Assembly (NCBI GenBank): GCA_000934455.1
Contig: KN884104.1
Location: forward strand, 1-21,211
Reading direction: 5' to 3'
Source of the DNA: Apostichopus parvimensis
Lineage: Eukaryota; Echinodermata; Holothuroidea; Aspidochirotida; Stichopodidae
Length of the DNA stretch: 21,211 nucleotides
Notes under the pieces: generated by a model
What the model was told of the DNA's origin: nothing
What the model saw: the letters and a program-made list of their open reading frames with translations, nothing else
Databases searched by the model: none
Position numbers and translations under genes: made by a program
Shown here: one piece after another, positions 9,417 through 20,100 of the stretch
Position numbering within the stretch: position 1 is the stretch's first letter
How the letters are laid out: each line of letters opens with the position of its first letter

Positions 9417-10599
9417 TTCCATCTTTCAACGAATGAAATATTTGCACTATTGCACGAATGGAAACCATTCATTATTTGTATAATACTTAATGGTATTGAC
9501 AGTCTCAAACTATTACAATGGATCAGACTGGTATTATGGCAAAAGAGGGGAGAGCTTCAATTCTCAGACAAAGTGAAAACAAATTAGACTAATTTAATTC
9601 CTACCATCTTTTGCAAATTTGAACACAATTTTTTTTTGATTCTGGAACACTGCCCATTGACTTTTTAGGTACAAAGCTTAACAAAAACAAAGGGGCAGAA
9701 TGAAACAGTATAAAAAACCCAAAGACTGACCAAATTCAAAGCTGAAAACTTAATGTTTTAAAAGTTTAAAAATACAAAATCAGGTTACCAAATATTTTTT
9801 TTAGAAAAATCAATCAGTTTTTTCTAGTTCTTTCACAAACTTTAAAAAAAAAATAATAATAATCATGATGAATTTAGTTTTCTTTCATAATTTTCTTGTT
9901 TTAACTTCACTTTCTAACTTCACATCTTAAAAGGCAAAAAAAAACAATTCTTACTAACATCTTTTCCACATGCTTGAAATATAATGAAAATGTAAGACAC
10001 TATACCAAAGTGTAAATCAAGTAACAGGTTACTCATTAAACCAGTTTTGCTTAATACACTTTTCTCTTTTATTCCTCTTTTCTTGGCTAATTTTCTAAGG
10101 AATCCTTTCTGCCGTTTTCTAACAATTGGTGATATTGTTTCTGAACCTTTCTAATCTGACAATGCCAAAACGCTAGACATTTCAGAGGTGGGAAAAAAAA
10201 TCAAAAAGCACCAGTTGTCAAGACTTAAATGAATACTTTGTTACATTTGTTAACACCCTTTAACGGTGAAGAACAATCTTTCATGTGGCCTCAGATATCT
10301 GCAAGGTCCACCACTGGCGATATCATCCAAAGATTGAAACCATGGCTTCATTACAGTAGCCGTGGTTACATTACAACAGCCATGGTTACATTACACTAGC
10401 CATGGGTATATCTTGGTTAACATTGCAAATCGACCTTGTTTGGGACAACTTTAAATAGTATGGCCAAACATAAAAAACAAACCAGCTTGTACTTGATAGT
10501 TGAGTCAAACAAAATTTCTAAATCTGACCATGCACTACCAGAATTTGCAAAATTATTTTGCAGTAGACTATCCATAATATAATAAGCAGTTGGTACTCA
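9417..10599. other. AT-rich non-coding sequence downstream of the Tudor gene
   Basis: T- and A-rich runs (for example around 9780-9860 and 9940) and the 20-bp minisatellite at 10344-10403. No convincing open frame. A second AATAAA on the minus strand at 10068-10073 could serve an extended 3' end. Confidence 0.55.
10344..10403. repeat. Minisatellite, 3 copies of a 20-bp unit
   Basis: Three consecutive units of the type ggttacattacaNNagccat (first copy ggcttcattacagtagccgt) occur at 10344-10363, 10364-10383 and 10384-10403. They lie just downstream of the Tudor gene's likely transcript end. Confidence 0.85.
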
Positions 10600-11064
10600 A
10601 CACAATGCACAATTTTAACTTTATTGATTTTCCTTTGCGTAGCAACAGGCAAGATCTACTATGCAAAAGGACTTGGAACTTTTGTTTCAAATATGAGTAG
10701 CTATGAGTATTCAAACTTGAGTACTCAAACTTGAGACTATGAGTACAAACCTTCCAAGAGGAAAACAAGGAACCTTCAGAAAGAAACCTTCAGCAAAAAT
10801 CATAATTAACCAGATTGAGCTCAACTTCCACTACCCCACCACCTCCATCAAGCAGGGGTTTGTATCACACAAAACTTTTCTTCAAAGATAACTGTTTTAC
10901 CTTATTTTAAAAACAAACAACAACATGTAAAGAACTTTTACTCCAGGCTTACTGTTGCTGCCTTCATCTTTTTCTTATTCTCAGTCGATCTCCCTGATAC
11001 TTCCTTTTTCCACCTTTCTCATCCGTCTCGTCATTTCATCTGTTCAGCGCAATGTGTTTCCGCA
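10600..11064 (-). other. Probable 3' untranslated region of the Tudor gene
   Basis: This is the sequence between the TAG stop and the first AATAAA on the minus strand. It has no continuing open frame. It contains a local 14-bp-period duplication (tcaaacttgag at 10711-10721 and 10725-10735). The end is placed about 20 bases past the AATAAA and is approximate. Confidence 0.6.
10620..10625 (-). terminator. Candidate polyadenylation signal AATAAA
   Basis: The plus strand reads tttatt at this position, giving AATAAA on the minus strand about 440 bases after the stop. On the transcript it is followed within about 25 bases by a GU-rich stretch (ttgtgcattgtgttgag), as expected for a cleavage/polyadenylation site. 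It is the first AATAAA downstream of the stop codon. Another lies at 10068-10073 and could be used for a longer form. Confidence 0.6.
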
Positions 11065-11145
11065 CTATTTTTGTAACATTTCCTTCAGTTCTCTGTTTTC
11101 CCGTTCTTTGGCTGCAAGCTCTTCTCTGAGACGTTCCAGCTCAGT
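11065..11145 (-). CDS. Tudor gene exon L: terminal exon, coiled-coil C-terminus and stop
   Basis: Acceptor ttttctgcag|act; 26 residues (1243-1268) followed by TAG at 11067-11065. The peptide is strongly helical and charged, with leucines spaced as in a short coiled coil (L1245, L1248, L1252, L1262, L1266; segments ELERLREELAAK and ENRELKEMLQ). It probably mediates self-association or a partner contact. That role is inferred from the heptad-like pattern only. Confidence 0.88.
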   Translation of the reverse strand, partial: TELERLREELAAKERENRELKEMLQK

Positions 11146-14100
11146 CTGCAGAAAATGATGAGAGGACAGTTGTTATCCAGTAAACCATTCATAATGGTGC
11201 GACAGGGCATGTAATCTTCTGTCATATATACCCCTCCCAGCCATTCATCTTTGGTTTTAATTGATTAAGCCTGCATGCTGAAATATTTCTTCTTTTCTTC
11301 TGTTTATTATATACATGTTAGGAAAACTTGTAAGCAGCTGGTGGAGTTTTCACTTTAACATTTTTTCTTATTTTCAAGAATAAAACTTATTGAAAATTTG
11401 TGTTTACCATTTGCTGGTTCGTCTTAGCACTTGTAACATCACTCTGGTTCGAATCAGCATTTTCTTGCTTTGATGGAGACTCCAAAGATGTGGAATCCTC
11501 CACTTTGGCTTCCGGAATGTTACCAAACATCGCAAGAAGTTTCTGGTGATCATTTAGGAAAGGAAAACAATAAATGCAATTGAAAGAGTTTCATTCCCCC
11601 ATTTAAGGAACAGGCCCCCCAAAAAAAGTCTACTGCACCAGTAGAAGTGACTATTTTTGAAATGCAAAAGAGTAGTCTTGACAAACAGAAACTGTTTCAG
11701 ATGCTCGTCCTTTACAATCAGATGAAAGACTAGTCCAAAATGGGGCTTCTATCTTTCTAAATAAATCTATTTAACATGATTAAATGGCTAGCTGTGTGTA
11801 CTACATGTCCACCCAGTTGAGACAATTACTTTACAAACGGTGCTTTTATTTCATTCTCCAAAGCAGTTGTACTGACAGTATGAATATCATGTTTCTATCA
11901 GCAATAAAGGTTGAAAATCAAATAGTATTTTATTTTTATTTTATTTATTTCTGTATTCATTATGCGCATAATTACCATTAGTATGACCACTGTAATTGGG
12001 ACTGAGGGTACAACCCCACAATTATTATTCTCAACCCTAGAATGGTTACAATCCGACATATCAATGTACATCGTTATTTCTGTTTTCGGAAAGATCTATT
12101 CTACGACAAGCCACGCCCACTTCCTTCACACCAGCCAAACTAATCCCTTCCTGTTGAACACACGTTGTAACGCCAAATACCAGTGTCAATAAACACCCAC
12201 ATTTGATCTCTGCTTATCCCTGACAATTCATTTACCAATGTTCAAACTCACAGGTATGGGACGAAACACATCATACAGTAATATTGCAAGAGACCACTAG
12301 TAAACACTACGCCTAACTCGATTAGACTTTCATAGCAGACATGCCTAGGCCCAGCATACTTGCCATACACAGTTCTGGGCGATCATCCAATGGTATTAAA
12401 CTAATCATACCTCTATGGTTGAGAAAACACTAAATTAGTAAGACACAGCAGACACATGGGAACTAAAGGGCAATAAAACTAGAGGGCTAGTTAGCTAATG
12501 CCATGCTTGCATAAATTTACTCATGAAATATTAAGCCAACCAGCAAAGTTATATAATAATGAATTTGTCTCTGGTTGGCTACAAAGTGTGCACTCACCTC
12601 TCCGATGTCCTCCTGGGTATCTAGTCTTGTCAACGTGACCTCTGTAATGTAATCCCTCGTTCCAACGACCTTAGCATTTAGCATAGCATCCATCGTCAGA
12701 TTCACAAACTCCTCGGCCACTTTGCCACCCCATTCACTCGCAGAAGCCTTTGCTGAGAATTTATCCAAACCTAGAGATGATAGAATATGCATAGATGAGA
12801 GAAATTGAATTTCTACGAGACATTTACACATTCACGATTGTTACCATAGCATGAGGTGCTAGAAAGTCTCTCGATGTGTTTTTCAAAAAATCACTTAGGG
12901 CACAACACAGTGCCAAAAGAAGTATTAAATTTGGTTCATACCATACCACACTGTGTCTTAATATAAATAACCACCTTTTGTTATGCAATTTTTTTACTTT
13001 TTTACATTGTATGAGGTCCCAAATTTATATATCACCCCAACAATTGTTAAGGGGAGTTGATTAGGGGTAGTTTGGAATTGTGAAAGGGATCAGGAAAGGG
13101 GCACAGGAAGTGAAGGGCCTTGGGGAAGGGAGAGGGGGCATGTAAAGGGGGATGGGGAGGGGGGAAGGTTGGAAAGAGAAAGTAAAAACTGATAGTCAAC
13201 ACTACATGAAAGACTCAATTTGAAACACAGACATGCCATATCCCCTGTCCCCTTCCTCCCATATCCCCTGTCCCCTCCACCTCCCTTTCTTGCTTCTAGA
13301 AGCTGAGAGTTCTGACTCACCTGACAAGCGACAGGGGAAAGTCAGAGCGCAGCCATCCTCAAACTGGGTTGGGAGAGGAAGCATCTCGCCAGCATTAATC
13401 AAGTCGTAATTCCCAAAATCGATGTACTGGACTTTGAAGACATCTCCTTGAACCTCCATGACCCTGGCTCTGTACCAACCCTGATCCTCTGAGAACAGAA
13501 TCAAAATTGATGGTAAAAAGCCGAGAACAAAGCAAACATTCAATGACAGTGACAGCTGCAGTAAACAAAGACATGCAGGGTGACGTTACAAGTATTCTCA
13601 TGACAACTAGCTGTTACACAATTTCCCACCATACAGACCCTCCCTCTCCTGCCATCCTGAACCCTGTTGCCCCCCCCCCCCTCCATTGTGGGTGGACTTG
13701 ACTGTAATGCAGAGTCATGGCAAAGTCCAGAGGGTTTGCTTCTTACTTTCAAGTTTACCCAGAAAATGTTTTGTTTTTGTTTTGTTTCTTTATTACCTTT
13801 GAATTTACCCAGGCAAAATTCGTTTACAGCTGGCTTGAAATTGATGTCTCTTTCTTGAGCCTCTCCATATTCATTCACAGCTTTCATGAGATACCTGAGC
13901 TGCTCGCAACCTATTTCAGCACGAGAACAGAGAAAGAGAGAGATAGAAAAAGAAGAAGGAAAAATCAACTATTGGCTATAAATGACATTTGATGGAATTT
14001 TTAGAATGTCACTGTTGTTGTCATAGGCAACTTTGGAAGACTGGGTTTTCACCTGGTAATATAGAATATCTCTGTCTCCTTTGTAAAATGTCCAATTGTC

Positions 14101-17100
14101 TGCCAATTGAAAGAATCTTTGGAAACAGTAGGCTGCATTTACAGCCTTAACATTGTAGCCCTTTAAATGCTCGTGAACAGAAGCGATTTTGTCCACTTGC
14201 TACACTAAAGTCAACAGAACATGTTAGAGCTCTCTTAAAACAAAGAATCAAAATCTAACAGTAGCCTACCACAATGATGTAGCAGATGTGCCCAGCTTAT
14301 GTAGCACAAAATAATCAGGGCAGGAGCTACTACTACTAAACTGTCAAGAGAAAATTCCACCTATATTCATCTTTCTCCGATGAAGAGAAAGCTTTAAAGA
14401 TTTCCTACAGAAAATTATAATTAGTTAGTGGATTGATCTCGTTGAAAGATGGAAAAAGGTTATGAAAAGCAACAAGGTATTTTAAACTGTCTCCGATATT
14501 TTTTCCATAACCCTTCATCTACAGAAAAAATTAACCCGGTACTACACTGTCTTGGCTAACGGTGACAGTAGCACCAAAGGCTTAGCAAATAAGAGAAATT
14601 ATGATTTTGGGTTTCAGTTTTTACCTTCTTCGTCTACGATTTGGCAGTAAAAGTCTGCAGCATTGATGACTCCACATACAAAAACCTGTAGCTCTGCGTT
14701 GTCAAGGGGATGAGGTATGGAGACAACTGGACCTATGAATGTAAGAAGAGGATATCAATCTTAATAGATTATTAGGGATTATTCAGTTAATCCTGATGCT
14801 ATCAGTCGGTAGGGTAAATTGTTAATAGTATTCGGGCATCCAAGATGACAAAATATTTGTTTTTTATTCGGACAACCAAAGACAGCTATGGAAGTTGTCC
14901 GAAATACGACTGGTTTACATCAAATTTCAGATTGAAATGTATCTGAATACCTCAAAATAGTAAACTGAGAAATAGGTATTACCACCAGAGCTGGTGTACT
15001 ATTCACCAACCTACACATCTCTCCTACAGTGTACATATTGGTCATTGTCTTTGGTACATTTTTCAACAAACACATTTGCTGTTCAGACAACCAAAGCGTT
15101 TCTGCCTGGTTATCCCTCGGACAACCAGGGGGGAAAAATCCTTAAAGAATTGCCCCGATCTGGGTTCATTACTGTACTGCTCTTAGCTTTTGACAAAATC
15201 ACTCTTTCAACCTTTCAACCCACAGACACATCAATAACAGTGGCTGAACTACCAAGTCTAGCAAACAGCTTCTCTGCAAAGAAAAGAAAATCTCCTGGAA
15301 CAAAACATGCAGCATTGATTTCCATTCCATTGCCTTCCATTTTTCTTTGCCCAGACGACTTTCATGGCTATATCTATCAAATTCAAATTTTTTTGCAAAA
15401 CTGCAAAATTTGCAAAACATATTGACCTACATTTGACTACAACTTTACAAAGTATGCTTGGTCCTAGGTTGCTATGGATATTTAACCACCAAGATTGCCT
15501 AAAAAAAGTTGATACTCTCAACTTGCTTTTAAAAGGGTCTTAAACTCAAAAGTGTGCCTTCCAATCCACTGACAAAACGGCTTTCTGTTTAACCGACATT
15601 ATTTGAAGACGTTTTGCCGGAGATTTGTAGGTACAAGTCTTGCTTAAATACCTGAAGAGTCCAAGTTATGTTTGGCCAGACCATTTATGATGAGTTGTTC
15701 TGACAGAGCATGAAATTGTTTATTCTCGGCCTGGATGTAGACCTCCACCCAGAAGACATCACCAATGACATCCATTACTTTGAGCTGTATGACAGACGGC
15801 TTACTCTCGGACAGCTGACCCTCCAGCTGAAAGAAAAATGAAAGAAAAAAGTTAGTTAAGAAGGTAGGAGACTTCAAGGTAACTCAGCACTAACTCAGCA
15901 CTACCCTTAAATATGTAAACATTTTTTGGTTTTAAAAGTTTGGACTATATAATATTAAGACTCCTAATCTGCCAAAAGTGGTTACTTCAGTTAAATTGAG
16001 AACATCCCCATCTCATATTGATGCATTCAGCTTTCTGGTGAGTTGAACAGTGCAATCCCTTCCTCCTCTCCCAACCAAAAAGTGTGGAACTCAGCTGGTA
16101 GATTTGACGGGCAAACCGGGCTCATATTTCATCCTAATAAGGGTGCATATCATACACAGCTCACATACTTATTAGACCCTACTCAATACTACCGACATGA
16201 TATGTAAATTAAACAATTCCAAGGAAAACAACATACCAAGGGGAACAGCTGGCCAGACCAAAACAAAGTCCTTCTGTCCCTTTCTAACCTTTTTCACACT
16301 TTTTTCTCACCTGTTTTGTTGTGAAATCGATAGCGCTGTTCGACCAAGTTCCCTCTTTGACTGGCTTAACTCCAGACAGAGAGCATCTCACACAGGCAAG
16401 CTTATTCTTTAGGCGGTCTGGTTGTGCCGGTCGCAATTGCTGACTACTTAGATCAATGGTGTACCCATAATCAAGGACACCTAGCTTATACAGCGAGCCG
16501 GAAACTGCTAGCACCTCTGCACGGCACCACTGATTGGTTACGTATCCCATGCAGAGTTCCCCGACCTGTGGATGGTATTCTCTTGGAGTCCCTCCGAGGT
16601 CCTGAAAGCTTTCCTCTTTCAGAATATTCAAGGTTTCCATGAGGTTCAAATGAAAGTACATCTCGCTGGGTGAAACGTGGTTTGAGAAACTGGCCGGGAG
16701 TAGTTTTCCGATCTGTGGAGGGCAGGGCTTTGAGATATCTGCCGCTCTAACGAAAGATTTGGAGGCACAGTTATCTATGTTTTTGTCTGCCTTCACTGAA
16801 TTCTGATGCTTGCTACTCTTTCCAATGTCTTTCTGGTCATGTGGTGAAGGATTTGTGACTTGTCTCGGTGAAGATTTGTTGGAATGGCTGTCTTTCTTGC
16901 CTTGGGCCTTAGCTGGGTTATGCAGGTCTTCACCGGGTCCCAGCTGATCCCTCGGTCTGTTCGATGGCACGGTTGGCAGCGTTTTACTTTGGGTCTTGGA
17001 TTCACCACCGTATGGATTACTTGGTGAGACTGGTTCAACATCTTCTGACAGAATCCGTCCCTGTGGGCTACCATTAAAGCACATCTCTGGGCTGTCACTT

Positions 17101-20100
17101 ACCCACAATACACCCACCACAACGTCCCCATCTTTGCGGGTCACACGTAACTTGCAAAGTGCTGTGGAGATACTAAAGGCTTCCAGCATCTCTGGACTTA
17201 TATCGGCCGTGGCGTCTAACCTGCAGCGTAGAGCAACCATCGGCTCGGTGCGGAGGTTCAATGGCAGCGGCTGGCATTCACCGGCGTCTACCTTCGCCTC
17301 GTTACCGTAGTCTACAAACAACACCTGCACATCGGTTCCCGAGACACTCTGCACGAAAGCTCGGTAAAATTCTCCCTGAAATTTAGCACTGCACAGTTCC
17401 CCCATGAGAGGTCTAACGACAGAGATGGACAGGGAGAAAGAACAGAGAAAAGGAAGCTGTGAGTTTGTTTACTAAAATCTAGCAATGCCAGGCTAGGGAA
17501 ATGATGGAGGCTTTATTAATAACAACAATTTATCTTAGAGTGGAACATGGTAACCAAGGGTATATCCTTTTCCCGAGGACACGGAACAGGAAATTGCTGA
17601 GGATTTTTTTTTCTTCTTTTAACCATGCACAGAGAATTCCTGTCATTCCTGTGAAACTACAAACTCTCTGCACTGGCTGGATCCTAGAACACATAACATC
17701 AAATATCACTAGCCTAGGCCAATACTTTAATAATGGAGCTTTTCACCCTTGACCTTTGACTATTATGCAATGTTTAAATACAAAGAAATATATGGCGTAC
17801 CCAGAAGGCTACAACTTTACCAAATAATGGAAGCATTTCACAATATATATTCCCTAAACCAGCCGTTTAACACAACTTTTGTCAACTTTTGCTCCTTTAA
17901 AATGATTAGATGCTGAAGTACTGACCATTACAATGCTATTCTCTAAATTTTGTATTCTCTCTGGTCAAGTATATTTAATATTCGACTAATGAAGAGACTG
18001 TCAAAATATTTGCCCTTTGCAATAAATTAATATAACACAAAACACATGTTAGGGTGATGAAAGGTTTAGGATGGGAAGAATCTATCAATTTACTCTCTCT
18101 AGTTAATGTATCTACTGTTTGTTTCATCAGCTGACATGAACGGTGTGGGTATTAGACTACACACTTCAGTCACTTCAACGGATGAACCCCAGCTCCTTAA
18201 AGGGTTAATTAGCAAACAAATTATAGGAAAAACAATTTGGATCGATGCAGGTGTTTTTTTAATGGTCTACGAAATATCAAAATAAATTTCTTGGCTGAAG
18301 TTATCCTTTAAGTCTCATAAATCCCCCCCCCCCCAATTTATTACACGACAAATTTAAACATTTATTTGGCAAACGATAGAGACAAAAAACCAGTATTTGA
18401 CTCACTGATATCCCGTAGGGTCATCGGCACAATCTCTCTGAAGTTCCTGTACCAACCATGCCAGTTTCTCCAACTGACTGTAGGGTGCAGCGTGGAAGAG
18501 GTAAGGGTTGTTCTGCTCACCCGGCAGAGCGATGTCGATGACATCGCCACACTTCAAGGACTCGAGAGAGGTAGGGTGGGGTAGCGGTGGGTGGGGCGAT
18601 ACTCCACCGATCAGATCGTTGAAGCAATCCTCCTCGTCTTCTCTACTCCAAATCCGGACCAGATTCCTATCTGCCTTTGTTCCTGTAATCTTCGCCATGG
18701 TTACCATCCCGTTAGTGACGAGCCACTCGGTGAACGCCGTCATGTGCTGCGACGCATCTCCGTCGCTGACGTTATCTAACTGAAGGCAGACGGCGTACGG
18801 CGGTGGCAGCCGGTGTGCCGGTAGGAGAGGTCGGCACTCGTCGGCTGTCACTCGGCATCTGTTGCCGTAGTCCACATAGAAGACTTCAAAGGAGTCCTCT
18901 TGACCTTTTGACATCACCGACGCACGGTACCATGCCCCTTCAAATTGTGCAGCACATATTTGTCCAACGTTTGGTCTGAGAACAAAGAGAAGCAGACGGG
19001 AAGTTTGAAAATATTGCATGGGCTATAAATGGTATTAAACCCATTACAAAATCCTCAGAAACAGGGTATATTGAAGGCCGAATTTACGCAAAATATTGAG
19101 TATTGATATGTCCAAAATTAAAAAAATAATTTCCACCCATACATGTTTAAATGCCATTCCAAATCAATTTACATTTGTCATTACCTGAAACCGGCGGGAG
19201 TAGTGTCTTTGTAATGAGACTGCATATCTTGTAAGAAGCTTGTAATCTCTTCCTCGTCCTCTGATAGACACACCCAAAACTTTGCCGGACTCTCAATGTC
19301 CATCACTGCTACCTGATGGCACCCTACCACCGTCTTCCTTTGGGTAGCAGTGGAGGTCCAAGTCTTGTCTTCACCGTGACCGTTCGATGGGCTCTTTCCG
19401 TCTCTGGACCCGGCACTATTTCCTGGCTGGTCCTTCTTCTGATTTACTGTGGTGACAGTTTTCCTCGCGTCTCCACCAGGACCGGGGGAGGAGGTAGTCG
19501 TCGCAGCCTCCCCGAGTCTCTGACTGGAGTACCCGTGTGCCTCAAGCCGTTGGTTGATGCAGTCCGCAGGGTCGCCCAATGCACACAATCGTACCAAAAC
19601 CAAGCCGCTCTGTGAAACCTTCACGACTTTTGCTTGGCATTCGCTTCTCGTTTGCACCCATTCACCAAACTTCTCCCCGAGGGGCGGCAATCCCTCTCGG
19701 TCCGCGACGCCATCCAACATCATGTTGATGCACTGCGGTGCCAGCCGAGTGAACTCTGGAGCGATCTTCCTACATTCTGCGCAAGACCTCTGCTCCTCCG
19801 CACCGTAATCTGCGAAGGAGACCTTCACCGTTGTGGCATTGTCACTGATGACTCTGGCCCTGTACCAATTCCCATCCACAGAGTACAGGCTGACAATTAG
19901 TTCTCCTCTCCGAAATCTGTCAAATTCAGAACGAATACCTCAGGTTGTCATGATAAGAAACTTGTTTCTAACTGAGCTTAAAGTGTGCAAACACACTCGT
20001 ATGAAAAGTGTTTGAATACTCCCAATATTTAGAAAGACTGCACGTATAATGCAGTTCAATGGCCCCAACAAGTAGGACATTTAGTAGGACATGTTCAAAC

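Noticed and set aside
8474-9587. Several overlapping frames of 60-96 codons
   Set aside because: No domains, no splice-supported continuation, and frames overlap on both strands.
11436-11450. ggttcgaatc resembling a Pol III box B
   Set aside because: It lies inside Tudor exon K, is explained by coding sequence, and has no tRNA structure around it.
13969-14196. 75-codon minus-strand open frame between exons G and H
   Set aside because: It is in the 714-base intron. Exons G and H already join in phase and in the expected domain order, and adding it would break the T5 domain.
14994-15425. 143-codon plus-strand open frame
   Set aside because: It lies wholly inside Tudor intron F/G (14733-15651) on the opposite strand, with no domain signature and overlapping frames.
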